Shown here one piece after another: positions 32,767 through 43,587 of a stretch of DNA of 64,000 nt. The notes below the pieces were generated by a model. The model saw only the letters and a list, made by a program, of their open reading frames with translations, was not told where the DNA came from and did not search any database. Origin of the DNA: Adiantum capillus-veneris (Eukaryota; Streptophyta; Polypodiopsida; Polypodiales; Pteridaceae); assembly GCA_014529385.2 (NCBI GenBank), contig CM043944.1, positions 81,646,384 through 81,710,383 of the forward strand, given 5' to 3'. The stretch's first letter is position 1. The number at the start of each line of letters is the position of its first letter. The position numbers and the translations under genes are program-made.

Positions 32767-34205
32767 CTACTCCCTCAGTGGTTCACCTGAAATAATCCTT
32801 GATAAATGATCTGCTCTTTGATCAGTGGTGCCCTTTTTCACAACTATAGTGAAATCAAATTCCAAAAGAATGATAAACCACCTCACTATTCTTCCTGTGT
32901 TGCATGGCTTGTTGACCAAGTACAATAAGTCTTGGTGGTCTGCAAAGAACACAAATTTGTTAGCTAATAGATAATGTCTATACTTTTTTATGGCATAGAT
33001 CATTCCTAATCCTTCCCTTTCAGTGGTTGTATAGTTTTTCTCTGCCATATTCAACTGTCTACTAGCATAAGAAATAGGAAAATCAAATTTCCCGTCTCTT
33101 GGTTGAGCTAGTATACACCCAATGGCAAAATTGGAAGCATCTACATGTATGTGGACTATCTTATTCCAATCTGGTGCTTTCAATATTGGGGCTGAAGTGA
33201 GAGCTTGCTTAAGCTTCATGAAGGATTCTTCACACTCATCAGTCCATTCAAAGAACACAAATTTGTTAGCTAATAGGTAATGTCTATACTTTTTTATGGC
33301 ATAGATCATTCTGAATCCTTCCCTTTCAGTGGTTGTATAGTTTTTTTCTGTCATATTCAACTGTCTACTAGCATAAGAAATAGGAAAATCAAATTTTCCG
33401 TCTCTTGGTTGAGCTAGTTTACACCCAATGGAAAAATTGGAAGCATCTACATGTATGTGGAATATCTTATTCCAATCTGGTGCTTTCAATATTGGGGCTG
33501 AAGTGAGAGCTTGCTTAACCTTCATGAAGGATTCTTCACACTCATCAAAGAGTGCAATCAAGTTGTACATGGGTTTTGCAATTATAGCGTACATGTAAAT
33601 GAATCGTCTGTAATATCCACAATGTTCCATGAAAGCTTGAATCCCTTTGACTGTTGTCGGTCTAGGCAATTTAACAATAACATGAATTTTATCAATATCA
33701 ATAGCTATGCCATTTTTAGACACTATATGTCCAAGAATTTTTCCTTGTTTGCCCATAAATGTGCAGTTTTCAGGATTTCCTTGTTTGCCCATAAATGTTC
33801 TACAATTTTCAAAGACCTTTTTGAGGTGTTCAAAATGATCAGCCCGAATGGATGAATGTACACATAGATAATCCATATACACTTCCAATAAATTCCAAAG
33901 ATATTCCTTAAAAGCATGGCTCATCAATCTTTGAAAGGTGGCAGGAGCATTAGTTAACCCAAAAGGCATAACCCGATATGCAAAAATATTCCATTCAGTT
34001 GCAAAGCCACTTTTATGGTGATCTTTGGGATCAACCAAAAGTCGATTGTATCCCAAAAAGCCATCTAAAAATTTGTAAGCTTCTTCTCCTGCAACTCGTT
34101 CTAAAACATGCTCAGTGATTGGAAGAGGAAAGTTGTCTCTAATGGTAGCTGCATTCACTTTCTTGAGATTGACGCATACTCTTAATTTTCCATTTTTCTT
34201 GGGTA
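32767..34205 (-). pseudogene. RT and RNase H of element C, active site lost and RNase H duplicated
   Basis: The 463-codon frame holds [34 protein letters not shown] and the active-site box EVYMDYLCVHS. The box should end in two aspartates; the second is Tyr (TAT), so polymerase activity is lost. The RNase H follows with HIHVDASNF, TEREG and AYASRQL-type motifs, present twice because of a 306-bp in-frame duplication, then ADHQDLLYLV and DQRADHLSR. A shorter 39-bp duplication repeats TFMGKQG near 33735-33800. The frame is nonetheless open, so the duplications happened without shifting it. Confidence 0.9.
32945..33546 (-). repeat. 306-bp in-frame tandem duplication in RNase H of element C
   Basis: The block starting AAGAACACAAATTTGTTAGC (+ strand) at 32945 is repeated at 33251, exactly 306 bp (102 codons) away. 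The copies differ at about 15-20 positions, so it is not recent. Confidence 0.95.
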
Positions 34206-34721
34206 CTACGACAATTGGAGACAGCCAACTGTGTGCTCAATTTCATAAATGAATTTGGATTCCTTTAGCTTTTCTATCTCTTCTTTGATCTTTCTGGCAA
34301 ATGTTTCATTATAAGTATATGGCCTCTGTCTGCTTGGTTTTGCATCATCTCTCATAGGTATGGTATGCTGATAGATTTCTGGATCAACACCCTTGAGATC
34401 CATATAAGACCAAGCAAAGATATCTCGGTATTCTTTCAGTAAGCTTAACAAAAGATCTTCCTCTTCCTCCGTCAGGTCATTTGCAATGTAGGCAGGTCTA
34501 GACTCGTCTCCTGGTTTGGCCAGGTCTATCTTTTTTGTGTTTTCAGGTCCTTTGTAGGACTCACCCTGTTTTCTTAGTTCCCTGACAGGTTGTTCGACTA
34601 TGATCTTTCGGTCTTGGAGAGTATATTTCTTGTAATGGGATAGAACACTCATTACATCTTTACCTTCCTCCTCGATGGTTTCCATTTCAGTGGTATACAT
34701 CTCCTTTAGAGATTTCTTCAA
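34206..34721 (-). pseudogene. Protease-RT linker and RT N-terminus of element C
   Basis: The frame includes DDAKPSRQRPYTYNETFARK and IKEEIEKLKESKFIYEIEH, the usual start of a Gypsy RT (palm entry), preceded by DLTEEEEDLLLSLLKEYRDI and FAWSYMDLKGVDPEIYQH. It ends in a frameshift next to the main RT frame. Confidence 0.85.
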
Positions 34722-35743
34722 CTCTCGATACTTCTTTCTTCATTCAAGTCGTGTCATGGTTGAATCTTTGTCCTAGTATTTAGGTTTTTCTTGAGTTTCC
34801 TTTCTTGTTTTCCTCAATGTTTTTGACATTTCTTACTTTTTGTTTAAAGAATATCTACCAGTGATTTTGTCTTTGACACAATCATGTGCATCTATTTGCA
34901 TCAGAAACTGTGTTCTACTAGAGATTGATGGCATAGGTTTAGATTTCAAGTTTCTCGTGTCTCTTTTTCTTCTATACCATTTTTGTCTTCTTGGTTTTTG
35001 GTTTGGAAAGTCAAAAAACTTTTCCTCCCCTCCTTTCATGAGTAGTTTAGCTCTCACATGTTCTTTTTCCAACCCCGAATCAACTGAGGTAGCTGATGTT
35101 CTTCTAACTCGTTTGTTGCATCATAGTAGAGGTTTGAAAATATTTGTTGAGCTTTCATTAAGTCGTTGGATTCTTAAATTTTTTCTTCAATGTGAAGGGT
35201 TGAGATCATTTGTATTGGAATTATGTCATAGCCATTCTCATTGCAAAATTGAGTAGGCATAGATGTATTTACACACACATCCATTGTTGCTTAAATTTGT
35301 GTCCACTCAAATGGCTCAAACAAATGCTCGGGAAAGGGTTCAGGTACATAAGCTTCATCTGTACAATCCCTTTCTAAGATACATTCTTCTAATTTTAAGC
35401 TTCCAGTTTTTGAGACTCCGCACATCCAAATAGGTGTGTCTTTGTTCAACCAAGATGGAAGCTTAGTTTTAGCCGAAGAGACTGAGTCAAATTCTTGTAT
35501 GGGTATTTTCATGGCATCTCTATAAGTGTGATCTTTTAGATTAACCCTTGTTATTGACCTCACTTGCTTCAAGTACAGGTAATTTTTTCCCCAATTCTAA
35601 ATGAGTTGTACTTGTCGCATGAAAAGTCTTTCCAAGATGATTTCATAATTGAGTTTCTTTCGAAAGTCCACTATTGCAAAAGTATGTTGATAATCAATTC
35701 CACAGGAATTAACTATCACTTTTTCAAGCAGTCCTAAAGGTCT
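34722..35743 (-). pseudogene. Region between protease and RT of element C
   Basis: One recognisable 93-codon piece (35291-35572, LKDHTYRDAMKIPIQEFDSV ... EPFPEHLFEPFEWTQI) follows the protease fold in a shifted frame; the remainder is broken reading frame. No separate domain recognised. Confidence 0.6.
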
Positions 35744-36355
35744 TTAGATGTTTCCATCAGTCAATTGCAATTTCATTCGAGTTTGTCTAATGGCTGGTTT
35801 TCCCCATGATTCCCATACTACTTTCGTGGCTATGGCTATGCCTGCCCCACTATCCAATATTGCCATGGTTTTTATATCATTATATCTCATTGGAAGGGTT
35901 GTGTTTTCTTCTTCCCCTTTGTAGTATTCTCCAACTTTGTTCATTGAAACAGATCTAATCTCTTTGTTATCCAATTCGTGTTTCAATTTTTCCAAATTTT
36001 TCACGATTAGCCCTGTTATCCCCACCTTCTCTAGAGTTTTTTGTAGATCATTCCATAAATATGGTCTGATTTTAAACAGTTCTCCTAAAGTAAGAGTGCA
36101 TTGAATGGGTGTAGACATGATTGAATGGATGTTATCTACCTCTAGGATCTGTTCCGCTCCTTTTATGTGAGTGGTTTTACACACTATGGATTGGTCTTCG
36201 TTATCTCCCAAGTAAGAGGGTAGTGTTTTTAGAGTCATTGGTTTAGACATTCCTGCAGCTTCAGAGCCACAATCCCCATACAAGGATTGTACATCCATGT
36301 CCATATCAGGAGGTATATTATCTAACCAAACCTCCTCTGTAGGAGGTGACTTCAA
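35744..36355 (-). pseudogene. Retropepsin of element C
   Basis: The frame holds KTMAILDSGAGIAIATKVVW, with an intact D-S-G-A triplet, preceded by a linker with VGEYYKGEEENTTL. Homologous to the stray fragment at 23085-23345. The frame ends at a stop soon after the fold begins, and the rest of the domain is in other frames. Confidence 0.85.
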
Positions 36356-36389
36356 AGTTAGGCTCCCATCATTAATCTCTCTAACTTTT

Positions 36390-37590
36390 TCACATAAGTG
36401 TCCTGGGCCAGTCTTCTTCTATGAAAAAAATTTCGTGTAAGGCATCTTCACTGTCAGGCACTATGAGTTTTGGCTCTTTAGTTTGAAGATGGGATTCTAC
36501 CACCACTTCGGATTTCTCTTTACTGGTTCCTACCACAAGCTCCTCAGTTTTTGCTATACTCTTCAGCTTGGGTTTTTGTTTTTCTAGCATACCTTGAGTA
36601 ATTCTTACCAGATTTTGATAAGCTTCGAGCTTAGCTGCTTCTATATCTGGAGAAGGATAGTTTTTCCATTTGTTCTCCAGGTTTTGGCATGCTTTAAGTC
36701 CCGCTTGGTAAGCTTTCAAGGCTGCATTGATTGGCTCAAAAAATTTGTCTGCCAAAATTGACCCTCCAGATTTCACTGTGGTTTCCTTGATTTCAATTCC
36801 AGTTTCTTTCACTTTTTCTTGGAATAGTTTTTTGAATTTCTCCTCAATTTTAACCATTCGTTTTTGTTTTCTCATCTCATACCTTTGACTTCTTCTTATT
36901 TTGGTCTTTTGAGAGGAAATTTTAGTATTTTCCGAATCATCAGAGGAGTTATGTTTCTTTTTCTTAGCCTGGGCTCTGGTGATTACCTTGATTGGAACAA
37001 TAGGTTCACTCTTCGATGAGATACTAGGTATCACTTGAACTATGTTCACTACTGCTTTACCCTTGTTTAAAGATTTTTTTTTGACAATCGTTAGGGAAAT
37101 GTCCTCCCTTTTTGCAACATTGTATACATAAAGCTTCAACTGGCTTAATGTTCTTGTCAGGCTCTGGGCATTCATTTTTCCAATGATCATCCACACCACA
37201 ATTATGAAAGTTTCCAGTCCTTGGATTTATCATGGGTCTTACCATCGGAGGTCTAACATCTTGATTAGCTACATAGTACATTGGTGCACGCTCTGGTGTA
37301 GTATAAGTCGTAGGTTCTTCCATTGGTGGTGGGTGTGAATTATACCACTCTCCTTCTACCATTACTATAGATGGACTAGGCTCAACATAGGGTGTAACAT
37401 GCACTAATGCTTGTTCATCTATGACTCCCTCTAAATTCATGTACTTTACATGAAGTGCATTATGTCCAAAATATGGAGGTTGTTGACCCAACACCGGTTG
37501 AGGTCTTTTCATACCCATCGGTGGTCTTTGAGCTGGGGCCATATTAAGCCGATATCTGTACATGGGTTGTCCTTGTGGCCTCATAGGCAC
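36390..37590 (-). pseudogene. Zinc-knuckle and basic linker region of element C gag
   Basis: The frame 37057-37590 has two knuckle-like motifs: NFHNCGVDDHWKNEC, lacking the first Cys, and CIQCCKKGGHFPNDC, which has one extra residue. It starts with a Pro/Met/Gln-rich stretch. The next frame (36390-37199) is Lys/Ser-rich with coiled-coil character (MRKQKRMVKIEEKFKKLFQE). These frames join gag to protease after frameshifts. Confidence 0.75.
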
Positions 37591-37677
37591 ATATTGAACA
37601 TTTTCATCATACTTTGGTTGGTAATAGCACTCAATGGTCTCATGGTTGGTCCATTTATCCTTGATTGCACACCATTT

Positions 37678-38365
37678 CTACGGCCTAATTGGTTGTTCTT
37701 GTTGAAGGATCCCTTGCCCTAGTCCCCTCATAGATGCTTTTTGCATGTTATTCATCATTTCATTCATCCTTTTGAGCATGTCTTCTATGGATGTAAGCAG
37801 TGCTGTAGCAGCCGTTCCCACTTGTCCTGGTTTGGTGGATGCTGTTTTCTCACTTTGATTATCCTTAGGGACATCCTGTTTATTGAAAATATCACAATTG
37901 TCTCCTAAGTCAATAGAATCTGACACACACTCTTGTAGGGTCATATGTTTCTTGCTGTAAAATATAGCATGAAGTTCTTTGTTTAGCAGTCCCTCTATAA
38001 ACAATGATACTAATCTTTTTTCCATAGGTATTTCTAGTTTTGGGTATCTTGCAATGTATTGCTTCATTCTAGTTGCACAATCCCTAACAGACTCACCTTG
38101 TTTCTGTTTGAAGCTATAGATTTGAGCTACAGTATTATGTTTGATCCCTATAACATGCAACTACAAATCCTTGAGCTAATGTATTTAAGTCCATGGTTGA
38201 CCTTGGTGGAATGTTTTGAAACCATGTCAATGCTTTTCCTTCTAATGTCATTCCAAATCCCTCAAATTGAGTATGGAGATTAAATATGCGTTCTGCTCTT
38301 AGCACTTGCTTAAAGCTTGCTAAGTGGTCATATGGATCCCCAGATTCACTGTATTTTTGACTCAT
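37678..38365 (-). pseudogene. gag capsid domain of element C
   Basis: Two frames overlapping at 38135-38160 give SGDPYDHLASFKQVLRAERI, FGMTLEGKALTWFQNIPP and YSFKQKQGESVRDCATRMKQ, the Retrotrans_gag pattern. The C-terminal part carries a coiled-coil-like EDMLKRMNEMMNNMQ segment. Confidence 0.85.
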
Positions 38366-39063
38366 TTTTGAAAATCAGATGGTCTGACATGTCTATTTGG
38401 TTCAACTCCAGGTCTCCTGGCAGTTGGTCCTGTTTCGAGTCCTTCAAATCAGTCTGTTGGAAATAATGACTCATGTAGCCCTAAACTGGTTTTAGTGTCA
38501 CCTAGTTTTCTTCATGATGAGGTAGGTTCGGGTCTTTTAGCATTACTCCCAAAAGATCTCTCATGGATTTCCTCTCTTGGAGTAGTCTCTGGTCCTTGGC
38601 CCAATATCCAATCTCTTATGGAGTACCCTTGGTATTTGGTTTATTCCACCTCCTCAAGACTCATCATAACAAAGTTATTCTTACAAAAATCCCTAAATAG
38701 ATAGGTTGGTAGATATGTTGAACCCTTGTATTTGATTTTGAAGATATAGATGATCTTCATGGGTGTTAACTGTCCTGATTAGGCATGAGAAGTCCATAGA
38801 AGATCTTTGACGTTTCTATCCTCCCAACAATAGACTCTAATCCTAGGATTATACGTTAGTAAGCCATTTCAAAGGCTTTAAATCAACTTGATCTCATCCC
38901 TTGAATTCTAAAGTTGGTGGTCCTTCTGCCATATCTAGAATTATGGTATTTACTTCTAACCTCCATTTATCTATCACATCAGGGTTTTCAACTTGTAAAT
39001 ACTGAGTTTCATTTTTATCCATATACATTTTTCCTTGTTTGTATGTCTGATTTCCTCTTCAAA

Positions 39064-39366
39064 CTATATGTCATGGTCATCAATGTGAATGGCATACTCT
39101 TCATTAGGATCTAGGTAAACCTGAGCTCCATGTCCATTAGTCTTATAAAAGGTGAGTATGTGCTTATAACGCACTGTCATTCCGGTTCCTGAATGAGTCG
39201 AATAGGAAGAAATTTCAAATGTTGATCCTGAAAAAGTGTCTGAGAATTCTTCAAAGATAGTGTCCAAGTGATTGCCTTGATTCACACTCTCTTTGGTGGA
39301 TAGTCTACTAGCGGTCTCTCCAAATATGCCTTGGTTTGCTAGTATACGACCAAATCTAAGGTTCAT
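39064..39366 (-). pseudogene. gag N-terminal part of element C (probable)
   Basis: A 100-codon frame MNLRFGRILANQGIFGETAS ... EEYAIHIDDHDI lies in the right place and strand upstream of the capsid frame. The 700 bp between it and 38365 are full of stops. A GTAAGT splice-donor-like site lies just upstream of it. Confidence 0.5.
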
Positions 39367-39779
39367 ATAGACTTGTGAAGCCCTGGACAGAGTACTTACC
39401 GTCAGATTGACTTGTTATCACTTTATTCCAATTGACTTGATTGAAACTCCTGTCAAGCTTTCAATTCCTTGTCTACCACATGATTCCTGTATCAGTTTTA
39501 ATCAAGTTAGTTATTCTTTCACAAAGACTGTACAATTTTTTCCAACTATTGTGAATGTTCTATGTGTATCACTTCAATTTGAGCTAAGTGAGTCAACAAT
39601 TGAGACTTTCAGATTCTACTTTTGCAAAACGCAAAAGGACTAATCTACAACCTGGAAACTGAGTGAACATGTACTAATTTTGGATCTGATTGAACCCAAA
39701 ATTGACCAATGGCCTTTATTATGTTGTTCTAACACTGTACAAGCTCAAAAGTCCAAAATTCTATCTCTCTATATCATAA

Positions 39780-39801
39780 GTAAATAATCACGATTATTTA
39801 C
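39780..39801. repeat. Perfect copy of the 22-bp near-palindrome
   Basis: Arms GTAAATAATC and GATTATTTAC with AC between, matching the three copies at 27748-28339 on the other side of element C. Confidence 0.85.
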
Positions 39802-42336
39802 TTTTCTCATTTTTCTTCACTTTTTGGCTTGTTTTGCCAAGTATTCAACTTGTCAGGGTCTCTGGACAAGTTTCACTGAGGTTGAACAAAATTTGTTCAA
39901 GTTATCAACTGTTTCGTGTCCACAGACTCAGTTTTCAAGAATCTGACTTGAGTCTCAATTTTGTGATCCAAATTTTACCAAATTTGATTTATGTGGTCTA
40001 CTAGATATGCTTGACCTTGTGGTATACTCAAATGTTGTAATGTACCCAACATTTTTCAATAAAAGTATTTCATTTAATTTGCAATTATTTAAGGTTCTCA
40101 TTTTGTTAAGTCATAATGCGTTCAAACGGAACGACTGGATTGAAAATCGGACTCTAGAACTACTAATTATGACCCTTATTCACTTGAAAACTATAGGTTG
40201 ATGGGAAACTTAAGCCCCAAGACTGTATCTAAAGATAAGAGTTGAGCTTTTTAGGAAAGAGAGAGCAATTTTAGGAAAGACAGAGTATTTTCAGGAAAGA
40301 AAGAGGAGGGAGTTAAGTTTAGAGTTCTTGGCTTGGAAGCCAAGCTTCTTCTAAAATTGGAGAATCGAAATTACGCATCAGATTCCGTGTCCCCAAATAA
40401 ATAAAATAAAATAAAATAAACATTTTATAGAGCCGTGAATGTACGCGAACTCATCTCTCTTTGTTTCAATTTTTTTACTTTACTTCATTTTATTTTGTAT
40501 CTAGACATTGTATTAGATCCATAAAGATTGTCTGAGCTTGGTCCCATAGCACTTTGAAGACGCGTAATATAACATTTTATTTCGTGTCGCTCTCAGTATC
40601 GCTACTTCCTGTGGCAAACATTGACGAAGTTATTCAGCGATTAGTACAATACCTTCTCCGACAACATATTGGACAAGCTATCAATATTTATCGCGTGCTA
40701 ATTGAAAACAAATTAGCGGTATTTAGACTTTGCTCAGTATAAAAACATCATGATTTCTATATCTTATTTTTATCACTTTCACTAATTACAAATTAATGAA
40801 GGATTAACATTAAGATATCCCATGAGTTACAAGTAACACGTAATATCAAGGAGGGATAACATGACATATTCCAGTCTCCGCTATTTTGGTAATCCTCCAC
40901 ACACCACAAACTCTCTAGGTGTCATGCAAATGTATCACGATCCATTTTCTACATAAGTAGGATTGCAAGCTAAACTCTGGTAATGGCTATCCATATTACC
41001 ATGCATACGCCTTGCGATTCACTATTTCGTCCATAATACTGCAAGTTAGAATCATATCAAATACCTCATGCACATTAGTGCATCCCTCGCACAACTAATG
41101 GGTGCATAGCACTTGTCAGTTTATTCCAGTTGAACTTTCATACTAAAGACGCATGGCAAACATGCCCAAACTACATTTTCCACAACCGGATAACCGAAAC
41201 ACACACTACCAAACCCAACTTAGTGTCAAATTCTACCCCATTACATCTAGGCTCTAAGAAATTTAAGTTTCTATTCGTAGGAATTATTTTACCTTTCTTT
41301 CTCTTAATTGTTGTTTAATCTCAACATAACCAATGCACATTGAATGATAACATATTGTCATTGATTCTTTTCATTGAGTAGTTGAGTGAAAAGCTTTTGT
41401 AGTAGTGTGGTGGACAATACATAAACAAAACAACTATTTTTCTTTTAAGTGAGGTTGAATTATCTCTTTTGTATCAATTATCTTGCAATACTTCAACTTT
41501 CGTATCATTTTGGGGCTGTTAAAACCAAACGAGTTGTTTGAAATTTGCCCTTCCACTGTATTGTGTCTACATTTAAAGGACATGGGTATCCAAGGAGTTC
41601 ATTCATGGACGCACTAATAAGCACGACCTTGCAAGCACTTACTGTTGAGAAATATTACTTTGTGTGATGACTAACTTTCATGACCCTCATTATCATGTGT
41701 TTTTTCGTATTAACACGATTCATATTTTCATTCTAGTGATTTTAAACTCACCCCTACCTTCAAAGGGTATGTTAGCATGTGCCTACGATCCTCTCTAATT
41801 TTGATATAGATACTTCCCCCCCATGTGTAATAGTTTTGAGTTTTTGTATATATGTTCGTACCAGTTTATATGTTATGTCACTATTTATTACCCAACATTA
41901 ATTAGGATGGCACCTTCTTTTATTTCATGGCCAATTCTTAACACAAAATAAACACATTTTGAATTTGTCAACTATACTTTGGTTAAGTTTGACAGTTGCA
42001 GCTTTTTCTTACTTGTGCCTATCCCCCCCCACACACACAATGGTATATACATCAAATATGTCATTCCTCTTTTCTTATTTCAATTCTCTGCATTGTGTTC
42101 TTAGCTGAATACTCAAACACTACTAAGGTCATGACTCCTAATGGTATTGAAAGGGAATTTTTACTGAACTAACTTGTCCATAAGCTATGCAGCTACTCAT
42201 GTGAGCTAAGGTGCTTTGGGATACTAGAAAAATTGTTTGTAAGTACTTCGTAACATAAGCATACTCCAATTTTGTGTCAAATAGAAGTAGATGTTTCGTC
42301 TTTTATGCCTAGCCTAGTCCATTGGTCACGGACACA
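39802..42336. other. Noncoding stretch
   Basis: AT-rich, no supported gene. It contains three TTTTAGGAAAGA-type repeats (40248-40310), an 8-bp-arm hairpin CTTGGCTT/AAGCCAAG at 40327-40344, an AAAAT-type repeat at 40395-40420 and a 62-codon frame at 40554-40742 that reads protein-like (VIQRLVQYLLRQHIGQAINI) but matches nothing I know. Confidence 0.4.
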
Positions 42337-42540
42337 CAGATTCGCCGATTTAGGTAGTGTGTAGATACTCATCTTGGTGCAAATCCGTCGATTTAAGCAG
42401 CACATTGATAAATTGCAGATTCATGATTTTTTTAAAACTTATACAAAATGCAGATTCGCCGATTTAGGCAGCATTAGTGCAAATTCACCGACTTAGGCAG
42501 CACGTTTTATTGGTGTAGATTCGCCGATTTAGGAAACACC
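42337..42540. repeat. Five scattered copies of a 24-bp motif
   Basis: Variants of GCAGATTCGCCGATTTAGGC followed by AGCA lie at about 42337, 42379, 42450, 42479 and 42515. Spacing is irregular (28-71 bp), so this is not a simple tandem array. Confidence 0.85.
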
Positions 42541-43146
42541 AATCACGAAATCATGCTGCAGTGGCTGGCCACCACTGTAACTGGTATGATTTTGTTACCC
42601 GGGTACATAATAAAAGTGATTTTGATTTGGACTTATACTGTGGAATTGGAATTGAATTGGGATTTGGTATCTAGTGATTAATATGGCAGTGTTTATGTGA
42701 TGAGACTTGACATTATGAGATTGATGATGAGTGTGACCGATGATATCCTGATTCATCAGGGTATGACATATACTGCTTATTCTAGTGGTATGGGACACTA
42801 GAATATGTAGTATGTGGATGACGGCACGCATAAGCAATGTTGTTTAATTTTATGGATTTTTTCTTTTACTATTTGATACAAATTTCTAATCATTGTTTTT
42901 GACAAGTATTGTTTGCATATTTTTTATCTTCGCAAGGACAGTTGCTTTCCAACGGAGAGGTATGTTATGGAATTGATATCTTATTATTTATTGCAGATGT
43001 GACAGGTGGAAAAGGATTGACCGAGCTAAGCTATTGCAAAAGGATATCATATTTTATGTACATTTTATTATTCAAGTGCTCTTTATGAGCTTTGGCCATT
43101 TATGGCCGGTCGGCCAGTTTGTACTCACTTTGACCATTCAAGAATC

Positions 43147-43440
43147 TATAAATTAAATACGTGCAAGAGGGAAATGGTCACTCTTGCACGGGGGGAGATT
43201 GCACCCAGTGCTTGCGTTGTTCTTCTCTCCTCTTCCCTCTTCTCTCTCGCCGTGCCGGTGTAGCACTCCATTCTAGGAGGTGCGTCTGCACGCACCCTAT
43301 TGCTCTCTCTCGCACTCTGTCTCCCTCTGTTCGTGTATCTCGTGATTATGCGTCTATGTGGTTGCCAGGTATGTCGATTAGTTAGTATGTCTTGCTATGT
43401 GCTATTTTCGAGTATTTTGCAGGGCAGCCAGGCTTCCGGC
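43147..43440 (+). promoter_or_regulatory. Promoter-like block with CT-rich leader
   Basis: CTATAAATTAAAT at about 43147 is followed by a pyrimidine-rich leader (43215-43330), as at plant promoters or LTR R regions. No + strand gene follows; the next coding relic is on the - strand. Confidence 0.3.
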
Positions 43441-43587
43441 TGTAGCAATGCAGTTTCTAAAAGAAAGTTTTGATCTCTAGGCGATCCTAGAGGAAGTTCA
43501 AGGATAACTTCACAAGACGCTCATGTTTTTCCCTAGTTTAGGTCTCTTCGATCCCCTTAACTAAGCAGAAGATGTCTTTTTTTTGTT

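Larger units (their letters stand above)
31120..39366 (-). mobile_element. Ty3/Gypsy element C, decayed, LTRs not delimited
   Basis: The order on the - strand is gag (39366-37678), zinc knuckles (37590-37057), protease (36355-35744), RT and RNase H (34721-32767) and integrase (32552-31120). No primer site or paired LTR could be found. Frames are broken by many stops. The near-palindromic motif occurs on both sides (27748-28339 and 39780), suggesting that the element or its LTRs extend into these flanks. Confidence 0.85.

Noticed and set aside
40554-40742. 62-codon frame that reads protein-like (VIQRLVQYLLRQHIG)
   Set aside because: Considered a plastid-derived or gene fragment but I could not match it to a known protein, so it is only mentioned in the noncoding entry.
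43161-43385. 74-codon frame in the promoter-like block
   Set aside because: Cys/Ser/Arg-rich translation of a CT-rich leader, with no start context or conserved pattern.
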